In this document: piece by piece, positions 33,833 to 41,832 of the stretch
Layout of the letters: the number at the start of each line of letters is the position of its first letter
Numbering within the stretch: the stretch's first letter is position 1
DNA from: Chersky-806 sp038252255
GTDB taxonomy: Bacteria > Actinomycetota > Acidimicrobiia > IMCC26256 > JAENVU01
Assembly (NCBI GenBank): GCA_038252255.1
Contig: JBBSAM010000014.1
Location: 1 to 64,000 of the forward strand
Direction of reading: 5' to 3'
DNA length: 64,000 bases
Notes under the pieces: generated by a model
Seen by the model: the letters and a program-made list of their open reading frames with translations, nothing else
Database searches by the model: none
What the model was told of the DNA's origin: nothing
Position numbers and translations under genes: made by a program

Positions 33833-34849
33833 ATGAAGCACAAGCCGACAACCGTTCGTGACCGGCTCGGCGCCCTCGTTGGCTTGCTCAGGGTCAGTGA
33901 TGATGAGTTCCATGCGTTCATGGGCACATACGACGAGTTGTTCACGGACTCGCCGGAGAATACGAAGGCCGACCATGAGGCCGGCGTTCCCCTGAGGGGC
34001 TACCGGCAAGGCAGCAGCGCGGAACTTCAGCAGCTCTACCGGATCATCCACCTGCTGTGCACGCTCGGGTCGGTCGAGAAGATGTACATGCCACCGGTGA
34101 TCGATCCCGAGCAATCGGTCCTCAAGAACCAGATTCTGTTCGAGCGGATCGTGGCGAAGGATCTCGACATCGGCCCGGGCGACAAGGTGTTGGATCTGGG
34201 CTGTGGTTGCGGAGCGATCGCCGAGCACATCGCGGAGTTAACCGGAGCCACCCCGTCCGGCATCAACCTCGACGAGTCGCAGATCGAGAAGGCGTGGCGG
34301 AACCCGAACCTGCCGCGTTCCAACTTCTCGGTCGGCGATTTCAACAAGGCTCTCGAGTTCGACGACGGCACGTTTGATGCGGTCTACGCGATCCAGCCCC
34401 TCACCTACGTCACCGATCATGAGTTCACCTTCGGGGAGGTGTATCGCGTCCTGAAGCCGGGTGGGATGTTCGTCATGAACGACGTCGCGGCCCTTGATAG
34501 CTACGACCGCGACAACGAGCATCAGCGGACGCTGGTTCAGCACACCCGCGAGCTGACCGTCTTCGGGGGGCTCTGGTACTACAAGTACTGGGAGGAGGCG
34601 TACACGAAGGCGGGGTTCGGCCTGGTCTCCTCCGTGGGGAGGAGCGCGGTGGAGATGGTCAAGAAGGAAGTCGCGCTCTTCGACCGGTATGAAGCTGTCT
34701 TCAAGTTCCTCGCGAAGATCCACGTGATCCCCAAGAAGACCGACGCGATGATGCAGCGGATGAACGAGAACAGTCACTCCTACATCCAAGCCGAGGAAGA
34801 CGAGCTGCTGACGCTGAACTGGCATTGCGTGGGTCAGAAACCGAAGTGA
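33833..34849 (+). CDS. SAM-dependent methyltransferase, sterol C-methyltransferase-like
   Basis: A 338-residue class I methyltransferase. Motif I is LDLGCGCGAIAEHIAELTGA, followed by PSGINLDESQIEKA, an acidic motif NFSVGDFNKALEFDDGTFD and the post-motif LKPGGMFVMND. The GINLDESQIEKA pattern and the C-terminal helical region resemble the ERG6/SMT and gamma-tocopherol methyltransferase branch, which methylates alkene or sterol side chains. ATG 33833 has GAGG at 8 bp. It lies next to a sterol-desaturase-superfamily gene, hinting at joint modification of a terpenoid or lipid; this is inference. Confidence 0.82.
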   Translation: MKHKPTTVRDRLGALVGLLRVSDDEFHAFMGTYDELFTDSPENTKADHEAGVPLRGYRQGSSAELQQLYRIIHLLCTLGSVEKMYMPPVIDPEQSVLKNQILFERIVAKDLDIGPGDKVLDLGCGCGAIAEHIAELTGATPSGINLDESQIEKAWRNPNLPRSNFSVGDFNKALEFDDGTFDAVYAIQPLTYVTDHEFTFGEVYRVLKPGGMFVMNDVAALDSYDRDNEHQRTLVQHTRELTVFGGLWYYKYWEEAYTKAGFGLVSSVGRSAVEMVKKEVALFDRYEAVFKFLAKIHVIPKKTDAMMQRMNENSHSYIQAEEDELLTLNWHCVGQKPK

Positions 34850-35321
34850 CCGTCACGCGAAGACGGCCCGCCGTGAGTGAGTTGGCGACTTGAAGGGTTC
34901 GGCGTAGCGATTGGCGTGCCCGTTCGTGCCCGTTCGTGCCCTCGCAACCCGTGCCCGTTGTGTGCGAGTCATGACGGTACTGCTGGTCACTCGCGGTGGC
35001 TCTGTTGCATTGGCGCAAGGTCGCGCCGGCCGGTGAGCGTCGCGGGATGATGCGTCGCCGTTTCCGCCCGATCACGTACCGGATGGTGGGGCGAAGTTCT
35101 CGACGGCAGAACGTATCGACCAATCGAGCAGTTCGAAACTCGTGGAAACTCACTGGCGGTGGATTTCCGGCACCCACACGTCCCGATCCGCGCGGCGAGG
35201 CCGTCGAGCAGTCGGAGTCGGGACGCATGCGGATCGACGATTGGCAGGCGTCCGTCCCGCGGCACGGCGACCGTGTCGCGTAGCGGGCCGACGGGGCCGT
35301 GAGTGTCTCCACGCGAGGCGC
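34850..35321. other. Gene-poor stretch with transposon-end and short repeats
   Basis: I see no supported coding frame in these 472 bp. It contains two tandem copies of the 10-mer cgtgcccgtt (34915-34934), a transposon-end-like GGCTCTGTTGCA (34998-35009) and a 15-base match (35164-35178) to repeat copy A. It looks like decayed mobile DNA. Confidence 0.5.
34998..35009 (+). repeat. Transposon-end-like 12-mer GGCTCTGTTGCA
   Basis: One of several GGC(A/T)CTGTTGCA sequences in the window (also 39759-39770 and 57555-57566, with a close variant at 37308-37318). The sequence resembles terminal inverted repeats of IS6-type elements, but no intact element is attached. Confidence 0.4.
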
Positions 35322-36740
35322 TCAGAGCGTCGCAGTCAGCCACGGGTTGCGGCCGATGGGCACCACCGCATCCGCAGGTGGGATCGGACCGCCGGGATCA
35401 CCCGGCACGCAAACGTCGGGTCCGGCAGTGAGCGCCGGTGGTGGCAGTGCCGGCGGCTCGAGGAACGCGGGCCGACCCCGGAGGTCCAGCGAATCGAGCA
35501 GGTTATCGGCGTTCGCGTCGCGGTAGGTCATTGCGCCGAGGTTCCACTTGGTTTCGACGAGCTTCAACACCGACGTGTGGTCGTGTACGACGTGCGACAC
35601 GTAGTTGCAGCGCGCGTACGGCGACACGATGACAGCTGGTACCCGGAACGAATACCGGTCGTACGCGCCGGGGAGATCCGGCGGGACGTCGATGTTTGGA
35701 GGGATGTTGTCCGGACGGACCGCAGGCGGGGGCGGTACATGGTCGTAGTAGCCGCCGTGCTCGTCATAGGTCCAGATGAGGAGCGTCTTCGGCCAGAGGG
35801 GAGATTGCATGACCGCGGTGATGACCTTCGCGGCCATCTGCTCACCGTTTCGCAGGTCTTGTGGATTCTCCTCCGATTCGGTGTCGAAGTTCGGGTCCAC
35901 GAGACTGAACGACGGGAGGGTGCCGGCTGCGGCATCGGAATAGAAGTGGTCGATCCTCGAGAAGTTCGACGGGTAGTCGGTCAAGGTCTTGAGGATGATG
36001 GCCGCCGACGGAAGATCGGTGAAGTAGTTCCGCCACGAGATGCCGTGCGTCTGGAAGCGATCAAAGATGGTGCCGTTCGGCGGGGGTGGCGCGGCGAGGT
36101 CTTGGGCCGTCGTGCTCACGATTCCCGCCGCGGTGCCGGCCATGAGGAATCTGCGGTTCGGGTAGGTCTGTGCGAGTACGGATCCGAACCAGCGATCACA
36201 CAACGGGAACGCACGCGAGAGGCCGTAGTAGAAGGGAATGTCGGGCTCATCCCAGTAGCCCATCGCCACAGCCGTCGATGCCTCGACGAAGCCATCGTTC
36301 CGGCCCCCGTTCCAGGAACGATGGCTGCGGTTCCAATCCTGTCCCGGGAGCGCGTGCAGCTGGCAGGTGGACGGCATGTGGAAGGCGCGCACCAGGTTGC
36401 CGTTGCCGTCGGGATTGGCGTTGCGGGGCATGCCGTCGGGGGCGAAGCGAAAGCCGTCACCGCGGCGAAGCGCACCGAGGTACGAGTCGTACGAGTGGTT
36501 CTCCATCATGAGGACGACGATGTGCTCGATCTGGGGGAGCGTGTCGATGCCCTCCGGCAGCCTTGGAAACGGCCGGCTCCCGGGAGGCAGCAACCGGTGG
36601 GGGAAGGCACCGCGTCCCGGGCGCCATCCGCACGCCGCGAACGCAGCACCGGCCCCGAGGGCGGCGATGCCTTGGAGCACGGCGCGCCGGCTGACGTCAG
36701 ACGATCCGAACCCGTCACCCGAAGTGCGCTCGTTCGGCAT
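35322..36740 (-). CDS. Exported phospholipase C/acid phosphatase-like phosphoesterase
   Basis: A 472-residue member of the PLC/AcpA phosphoesterase family. It has a Tat-type signal (SRRAVLQGIAALGAGAAF) ending in a lipobox-like AAC, then the metal-binding/nucleophile region VVLMMENHSYDSYLG, and later IWTYDEHGGYYDHVPPP and VHDHTSVLKLVE, all hallmarks of the family. It should hydrolyse phosphate esters or phospholipids outside the membrane. ATG 36740 has GGAGG at 5 bp; a start 11 codons earlier lacks one. Its promoter side abuts the transposon remnant at 36792-37318. Confidence 0.9.
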   Translation of the reverse strand: MPNERTSGDGFGSSDVSRRAVLQGIAALGAGAAFAACGWRPGRGAFPHRLLPPGSRPFPRLPEGIDTLPQIEHIVVLMMENHSYDSYLGALRRGDGFRFAPDGMPRNANPDGNGNLVRAFHMPSTCQLHALPGQDWNRSHRSWNGGRNDGFVEASTAVAMGYWDEPDIPFYYGLSRAFPLCDRWFGSVLAQTYPNRRFLMAGTAAGIVSTTAQDLAAPPPPNGTIFDRFQTHGISWRNYFTDLPSAAIILKTLTDYPSNFSRIDHFYSDAAAGTLPSFSLVDPNFDTESEENPQDLRNGEQMAAKVITAVMQSPLWPKTLLIWTYDEHGGYYDHVPPPPAVRPDNIPPNIDVPPDLPGAYDRYSFRVPAVIVSPYARCNYVSHVVHDHTSVLKLVETKWNLGAMTYRDANADNLLDSLDLRGRPAFLEPPALPPPALTAGPDVCVPGDPGGPIPPADAVVPIGRNPWLTATL

Positions 36741-36791
36741 CGCGGCCTCCCTGCTCGCGTGCGGCACGACCAATCTGCTCAGCGAGAGTAG

Positions 36792-37210
36792 TCAAGCAGA
36801 GTGGGTTCGAGAATCGCAGTCGATGTTGAGGCGCCGCAGGGTGATGGTGTCGACGGTGAAGAAGTCACGCGCCAAGATCCGGCCGCTTGCGCGCGGAGGA
36901 ATGTCGTCCAGGTCTCGGCGGTCCGTCCCGGTGACGGCTCGACGCCTTCGGCTTTGAGGATCGACCAGACCGTCGATGCGGCGATCGTGATCCCGAGGCG
37001 GGCGAGTTCACCGTGGATACGCCGGTAGTCCCACGCCAGGTTCTCGCCGGCAATCCGAACGATGAGCTCGCGGATCTCGCGTGCGGTCGGTGGCCGACCT
37101 TGCCGGTGCGGGTAGGTCCAATGGTTCGCGACCAGTCGTCGATGCCACGCGAGGAGCGTGTCGGGCTTCACCAGAAACATCGACCACCGCTGCCGGTCGA
37201 TCTCAACGTC
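36792..37210 (-). pseudogene. Broken integrase-type transposase
   Basis: The frame carries VKPDTLLAWHRRLVANHW, RPPTAREIRELIVRIAGEN, DYRRIHGELARLGI and ASTVWSILKAEGVEPSPGR, typical of the N-terminal half of an integrase-core transposase. Near 36878 the frame shifts: the continuation ILARDFFTVDTITLRRLNID is in the neighbouring frame, and it stops at 36792-36794. DFFTVD holds the first catalytic Asp, and everything after it (the rest of the DDE core) is missing. It is non-functional. Confidence 0.85.
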
Positions 37211-37220
37211 CTTCGACCTG

Positions 37221-37318
37221 TCCGCCGAGCCTCCCACCGCATGGTGCGACCCGCACGCGTCTCTGCAGGTCACAGCCCAAGATGAGTTTTCGGCCCCCAC
37301 TCCCGATGCGACAGTGCC
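37221..37318 (-). repeat. Upstream end of the broken transposon, repeat copy B
   Basis: Reading on the minus strand from 37318 it begins GGCACTGTCGCATCGGG and continues with CCGAAAACTCATC and TGACCTGC into the transposase remnant. Copy C (57555-57602) has the same order with a 13-16 bp deletion, and copy A (8741-8820) matches the inner part. This defines the outer end of the element. Confidence 0.65.
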
Positions 37319-37392
37319 GCGGTGAATGTGGCACAAGAGCTTGTGGGGACATTGGTCGGGCGGTGGTACGACTCGGTCTTCGGGAGGCTGGT

Positions 37393-37608
37393 TCAGTCGT
37401 CGCCTTCGTACTTAAACGAGATCTTCACCTTCGCGCGATAGGCGCGCACGGCGCCGTCCTCGATCTGGAGGTCGAGCTCCGAGATCTCGGCGACGCGCAA
37501 CTCGCGTAGGGATTTGCCGGCGCGGCTCACCGCCGCCTCCGCGGCCTTCTCCCACGACTCGGTGCTCGTGCCCACCAACTCGATGACCTTGTACACGCTC
37601 TCGGCCAC
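37393..37608 (-). CDS. Dodecin (flavin-storage protein)
   Basis: A 71-residue protein with the dodecin pattern: VYKVIELVGTSTESWEKAAE, AVSRAGKSLRELRVAEI, and a final AYRAKVKISFKYE strand. Dodecins form dodecameric shells that bind flavin or CoA and buffer free FMN/FAD. GTG 37608 is preceded by GAGGGGG at about 7 bp. It is a single gene with its own promoter region. Confidence 0.93.
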   Translation of the reverse strand: MAESVYKVIELVGTSTESWEKAAEAAVSRAGKSLRELRVAEISELDLQIEDGAVRAYRAKVKISFKYEGDD

Positions 37609-38316
37609 GTCATTGCCCCCTCTTCAGTGATGCTGGATATGCCCGTCGGGAAAGGACTTGCCGGTAGCACACCGTCCGATTTCCGCTGGACGCGATAGAC
37701 CGCCCCCATCATGGGAGCGCAATGTGACGGGGTCAAGTGCATGCGTTGCGAGCGCGGAGTTGGTCGAGATGGAACTTCGTCACCCGGAGCCGAGCACTAA
37801 GGCCGCAAGGTGGGAGCGCGCGTCGAGGCGCTGACCTCGCACACCTCGCGGGCTAGGGCCTGCGAACGCGCCACCGTGCCACGCGCCCCCGGACAGAGTC
37901 GCTGGCATCGGTTATGAAGCCTCGGTGGGGGGTCCCGGCCTGCTCCGAGGATATCCACGACCCGCGCGGAAGAGACGGGCCGAGAACCACGACCGTAGGC
38001 ACTTGTCCTTACGGTGACGGGGATTGCTCGCGAGAACGGACACCTTGTCCCGCGGTTGGCTGGTAGCGAGTAGCGCCCGATCGGGCAGGCCGTCCTGATT
38101 GATGCGCTACGCCTCCCGGCTGCCGGATGTCTCGGGGGCCTGCCCACTGGCGGGCGACTCGGGCGCGACCAGATGTTCGTGCCCGCTCCCCGCGACGTGA
38201 CGGTTTCAATGAGCGATGAGGGACACGCGGATGCCTACCCCTCGTGCCTCCCGGAGATCGCGTCCGAGCAGAGACGAGCACGTCGATGATCTGACGGCAT
38301 GAAGTCCTGACCCCTC
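37609..38316. other. 708-bp stretch with no supported gene
   Basis: Frames here are short and none shows a family motif together with a ribosome site. It separates dodecin from the 3' end of the sugar-binding-protein gene. Part may be decayed DNA. Confidence 0.5.
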
Positions 38317-39726
38317 TCAGCCGGTGACGCGTTTGTTGTAATCGCGGATGACCGCGTCGGCCTTGCGTTGGGTGGCGGCGAGCGCGGCGCGCGGCGACGT
38401 TCCTTGGGTGAGCATGGAGGTGATCCCGTCGACGACGGCGGCGCGGACCCCAGCAAAGTTGCCGATGACCGGTCCGGTCGTGGCGAGGGTCGTCGGCCCG
38501 CTCAGCAGCTGATCGTAGGAGGTGCGGTACGCGGGTTCCCGCGCCCAGCGCGCCTGGACCGCGGGCGAATCGGCTACGGATTTGCGGATGGGGACGTATC
38601 CGGTCTCGAGGTGGAGGCGGATCATCTGTTCGGGCGCAACGAGGTACTTGATGAAGCGCCACGCAGCCGCCCGATGGGCCGCGTCCGAACGCTTGACGAT
38701 GTACAGCGAGCCCTCGGCGGTCTGCACACCCCCGCCGGGACGCACGCCGGGAAGGGGCCCGGTCCCCACCTTGACGCCCGGGTACTGCCCGCTCTCGAGC
38801 ACGTTCACGATCGGGCCGAGCACGCCCGACCCTTCGATCGTCATCGCCGCGTCGCCGGTCCCGATCGCGAGCAAGTGGGTCGCGCCCCCGACGTCGGCGC
38901 CGGTGTTCAACATCAGTCCGTCGCGCACCATGTTGTGCCACCACGTCCAGACCGCGCGTTCGGTGGGATTGTCGAGGTTCGCCTTGGTCGCACGACGAAG
39001 GCGACCGTTTCCGTGATTCGCATACACCTGCCCGTTCTTCGAGGACCAGAACTCGGTGAAGAACTCAGCGATGCGCAGCGCGATGCCGTGCTTGGCTGCA
39101 CCGCTAGCGACGATCTTCTCCGAGTATCTCCGTACCTCCTCGAGAGTCTGCGGGGGACGGTCCGGATCGAGGCCGGCCTTCGCGAAGGCGTTCTTGTTGT
39201 AGAAGAGGATCGGATTAGAGGGGTTGTAGGGCATCGATCGCAACACGCCCTGCACCGTGTAGTAGCCGGTGACTTTGGGCAGGAAGTCCGCAAGCGAGTA
39301 GTGGTCCGCGTCGATGCACGCCTGGACCGGCACGGTGGCCCCGCTGTCGATCATCGTCTGCAGCGCCGTCTCCTCCAGCTGGATCACGTCCGGAAGATCG
39401 CCGGTCGTGAGTCCGGCTCGGAACTTCGGCAACGAGCTGATGTCTGCCGACTGGTCTACGAGCTTCACGTGGACGCCATGCTGCGCGCGGTTGAACCCAT
39501 CGACGATCGACTCGAAGACGCGCGCGTTGTTCGAGCCCATCTGGTGCCACATCGTGATGTCGACCGGCTTATGAGCGTGGCGAAGAGCGTCCGGGGAACA
39601 GGTCTCCGAGTTCGCGGGCTTCGTCTTCGCCGGGCTCTGCGACCCGCTCCCGCTGCAGGCAGTGAAGAGCAGGACGCAAATGAGGCCGAACGTTGTGAGC
39701 GGGGTGGTCCGGCGGCGTGTGGTCAT
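38317..39726 (-). CDS. Orphan sugar-type ABC binding lipoprotein (family 1)
   Basis: A 469-residue extracellular binding protein. The signal ends CVLLFTAC (lipobox) at MTTRRRTTPLTTFGLICVL. Next come ITMWHQMGSNN, GVHVKLVDQS, GDLPDVIQL, NPILFYNKNAFAKAGLDP and AWRFIKYLVAPEQM, the classical SBP_bac_1 (UgpB/MalE) landmarks. It probably binds glycerophosphodiesters or oligosaccharides. No permease or ATPase gene lies beside it, so its transporter must be encoded elsewhere or lost. Confidence 0.9.
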   Translation of the reverse strand: MTTRRRTTPLTTFGLICVLLFTACSGSGSQSPAKTKPANSETCSPDALRHAHKPVDITMWHQMGSNNARVFESIVDGFNRAQHGVHVKLVDQSADISSLPKFRAGLTTGDLPDVIQLEETALQTMIDSGATVPVQACIDADHYSLADFLPKVTGYYTVQGVLRSMPYNPSNPILFYNKNAFAKAGLDPDRPPQTLEEVRRYSEKIVASGAAKHGIALRIAEFFTEFWSSKNGQVYANHGNGRLRRATKANLDNPTERAVWTWWHNMVRDGLMLNTGADVGGATHLLAIGTGDAAMTIEGSGVLGPIVNVLESGQYPGVKVGTGPLPGVRPGGGVQTAEGSLYIVKRSDAAHRAAAWRFIKYLVAPEQMIRLHLETGYVPIRKSVADSPAVQARWAREPAYRTSYDQLLSGPTTLATTGPVIGNFAGVRAAVVDGITSMLTQGTSPRAALAATQRKADAVIRDYNKRVTG

Positions 39727-39758
39727 ACGCCGAGCCTTGCACGCGGCGCTCGATCGAG

Positions 39759-39770
39759 GGCACTGTTGCA
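39759..39770 (+). repeat. Transposon-end-like 12-mer GGCACTGTTGCA
   Basis: Identical to the end of repeat copy C at 57555-57566. It lies 33 bp upstream of the sugar-binding-protein start; similarity stops after the 12-mer. Confidence 0.4.
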
Positions 39771-39859
39771 CTGAGCCTGGACGCCGGCATCCAGGCTCGT
39801 ACTAGAACGGATGGGCCGGCCGCACCTGGAGATCAACGCGGCGTAGCTCCGAGGGTGCT

Positions 39860-40120
39860 TCAGCCGCTAAAACGTGGGAACTCGCGAGCGAACAGGGCGA
39901 TGCACTCAGGGCGTGATTTGGTCGAGCAGCCGGGGCAGGTGATCGGATCAACGGCGCGCAGGTGGCCTCGGTTCTCCTGCCAGCAGTGATCGCACGACCG
40001 GCACAACCAATGGACCATCTCACAATCGGCGACGCGGGCAAGCGGCGCGGCCCCACACTGCGGACAGATTCGGGGATCATGCCCGGCCCGCATCGGGGTC
40101 ATGTCGGGGAAGAGTTCCAT
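39860..40120 (-). CDS. Small zinc-ribbon protein
   Basis: An 86-residue protein with CPQC (about 19-22), CEMVHWLCRSCDHCW in the middle and CPGC near the C-terminus. This gives two or three CxxC knuckles, consistent with one or two zinc sites. No enzyme domain is seen. ATG 40120 lacks a strong ribosome site, and an in-frame ATG seven codons in is possible. Function unknown. Confidence 0.6.
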   Translation of the reverse strand: MELFPDMTPMRAGHDPRICPQCGAAPLARVADCEMVHWLCRSCDHCWQENRGHLRAVDPITCPGCSTKSRPECIALFAREFPRFSG

Positions 40121-40362
40121 TGCACACCCCCCAGTTCGTGGGGTTCATCGTCCGCCGAGCCGACCCGGCATGCCAGAGGCAGAAGTCACATTCCGGCGGC
40201 TGGTGGTTGTGGGGGCGCTGGTCAGCGGAAGAACGCCTTCACCGAGCTCGCCCGAACCATCTGACGGAATACGGCCCTACCCGGGTCCGCCGCGGGCTGG
40301 AGCGACGCAACAGTGTCCCTGCAGCCCCCCAGACCGGCACTACTCGGCAGCGTGGGTGCGTG

Positions 40363-40581
40363 CTACGCCGCGGGCGCTTCGGTTGTCTGCTCGTGGAGGG
40401 CGCGGCACTCTTCGCAGAGCGGAAGACCCCCCGTGCCGGCAGCGAGGTGATCTGAATAGAGGCGTTGGCCCTCGGGACAGTCGGCCCGGTCGTGATAGAT
40501 GCGGCGGTGCCGATGCGCCCAGACGGAGCGGTACGGCTTGACATTCTTGAGGGTCGCCCGGCTGGTGTGTGTCTCAAGCAT
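40363..40581 (-). CDS. Small Cys/His protein of unknown function under a palindromic box
   Basis: A 72-residue protein. It has RIYHDRADCPEGQRLY followed by LPLCEECRALHEQ, so one Cys plus a CxxC with nearby His could form a zinc site. A strong GGGAGGAGG ribosome site lies 6 bp before ATG 40581, which supports it as real. The exact 15-bp palindrome, here inside a 23-bp near-perfect inverted repeat, lies about 78 bp upstream. Confidence 0.65.
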   Translation of the reverse strand: MLETHTSRATLKNVKPYRSVWAHRHRRIYHDRADCPEGQRLYSDHLAAGTGGLPLCEECRALHEQTTEAPAA

Positions 40582-40654
40582 GCGAGCCTCCTCCCACTGG
40601 AGTTGCCCCGCCCTAATCCATGGTCTTACGAGTGTCCTGCGCGTTGCAGCTATC

Positions 40655-40677
40655 GGACAGGGCCGAAGGTCCTGTCC
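40655..40677. promoter_or_regulatory. Best copy of the DosR/DevR-like palindrome (23-bp inverted repeat)
   Basis: The exact AGGGCCGAAGGTCCT core (40659-40673) is flanked by ggac and gtcc, extending the dyad to 23 bp with one mismatched arm position. It lies 78 bp upstream of the small Cys/His protein gene and downstream of the signalling operon end. Confidence 0.7.
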
Positions 40678-40822
40678 GTGCCGAAGACGGCAGTGTTCCG
40701 TGAGTCGGGGTGTGCCGCCGGGGGACCGAGTCGCTGTCTCGCTCGCGTTCAGATCGTCCGGGCCACCCAGGTGATCCCCCGGTGATCTCAGGCGGGAGCA
40801 TGGGCTGGATGCGCGCGGCTGG

Positions 40823-41074
40823 TCAGAAGCCGTGGCGCTTGATGGCTGCGCGCGCGATTGCTCGACAGTCGGCGGCGCTTCCGGTGTTCGTGATGCGACG
40901 CATCTGCAGGATCAGGTCGGCGTTCTCTTCTGCGTGGCGCTTGGCGTCTTCCTGAGCGTGTTGGAGCATCCCGACGACGCGCCGTGTCTCAAGCTTCTCG
41001 GCATCGAGCGCTTTCACTGCGTTCTTCAGCGGGATCAGCGCGGTGCGAATGTTCGGTCCTTCGAGTGCGCTCAT
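40823..41074 (-). CDS. Small helical protein at the end of the kinase operon
   Basis: An 83-residue, charged, almost wholly helical protein (MSALEGPNIRTALIPLKNAV, then KALDAEKLETRRVVG and AQEDAKRHAEENADLILQMR). A coiled-coil of about 40 residues is likely. ATG 41074 has GGGAGG at 7 bp, and it lies 53 bp after the FHA gene, so it probably belongs to the same transcript. No family is recognised. Confidence 0.65.
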   Translation of the reverse strand: MSALEGPNIRTALIPLKNAVKALDAEKLETRRVVGMLQHAQEDAKRHAEENADLILQMRRITNTGSAADCRAIARAAIKRHGF

Positions 41075-41127
41075 CGAGATGCCTCCCGATACAGGCCCGG
41101 TTGTGGCCGGGAGAATGGTCGACAGCG

Positions 41128-41832
41128 TCAGGGCGACGCAGGCGTCTTCTCGTCGTCGGTGGAGCGGCGCACCATGATCCGGGTCCACGCCCCGACGTAG
41201 ACCCGTTCGTCGTCGGCGAGCTCGTGGCGCTGGTGCGGTTCGAGTGGGGTTGTGGGCAGCGGGTCACCAGGCGCGCCGACGAAGGTGCCGTTCGTCGATC
41301 CGAGATCTTCGACGTACCAACGGTCGTGATCGAGCGTCAGTTGCGCGTGGCGGTGAGACACCGCCCCGTCGTTGGCGCAGTCGATCTCGGGCACGAGGTT
41401 GCGGCTCTTCGAGACACGTCCGATGAGGACCGACGTTGCTCGGAGGGGGATCACGGTGGGTGCGCCGCTCGTCGCGCAGCCGCCCGGGCTGTTCTGGAAC
41501 GCGAACCAATCGGGGTCGATCCAGACCTCGGCGACCCAGTCCGCGCCCGGGTCGGGCATGGGTGTCGCGGGTGCCGGGAGTTGACCGGTCGTGAAGTCGT
41601 AGCCGCACTCTTCGCAGAACAGCGCGTCGGCCGGGTTCTCGCTCCCGCAGTTCGGACACGCCTGCGCCGGTGTCGCAACCGGAGGATCCAGGGTCAGCGG
41701 CGACGCCGGTGGCGCCGCGGGTACCGCAGGCGTCGCGGCCGGAGCTGCTGCAGCCTCCTCGATCGGCTCGCCACAGACATCGCAGAAGTCCGACGTGCTC
41801 GATGCGTGCCCTTGCGGGCAGGTGAAGCTCAT
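41128..41832 (-). CDS. FHA-domain protein with two zinc-ribbon knuckles
   Basis: A 234-residue protein. The N-terminus has CPQGHASSTSDFCDVCG and, after an Ala/Pro linker, CPNCGSENPADALFCEECG: two double-knuckle zinc ribbons. The C-terminal FHA domain (about 125-220) keeps IGR, SHRHAQL and DLGSTNGTFV, the phosphothreonine-binding residues. It is a candidate reader of PknG phosphorylation, analogous to GarA, but it lacks the GarA-type N-terminal ETTS phosphosite. Its ATG shares a base with the VWA gene stop. Confidence 0.9.
   Translation of the reverse strand: MSFTCPQGHASSTSDFCDVCGEPIEEAAAAPAATPAVPAAPPASPLTLDPPVATPAQACPNCGSENPADALFCEECGYDFTTGQLPAPATPMPDPGADWVAEVWIDPDWFAFQNSPGGCATSGAPTVIPLRATSVLIGRVSKSRNLVPEIDCANDGAVSHRHAQLTLDHDRWYVEDLGSTNGTFVGAPGDPLPTTPLEPHQRHELADDERVYVGAWTRIMVRRSTDDEKTPASP

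Noticed and set aside
34996..35283. 95-codon frame in the gene-poor stretch
   Set aside because: Starts within a transposon-end sequence and shows Arg-rich shadow composition; no motif on either strand.
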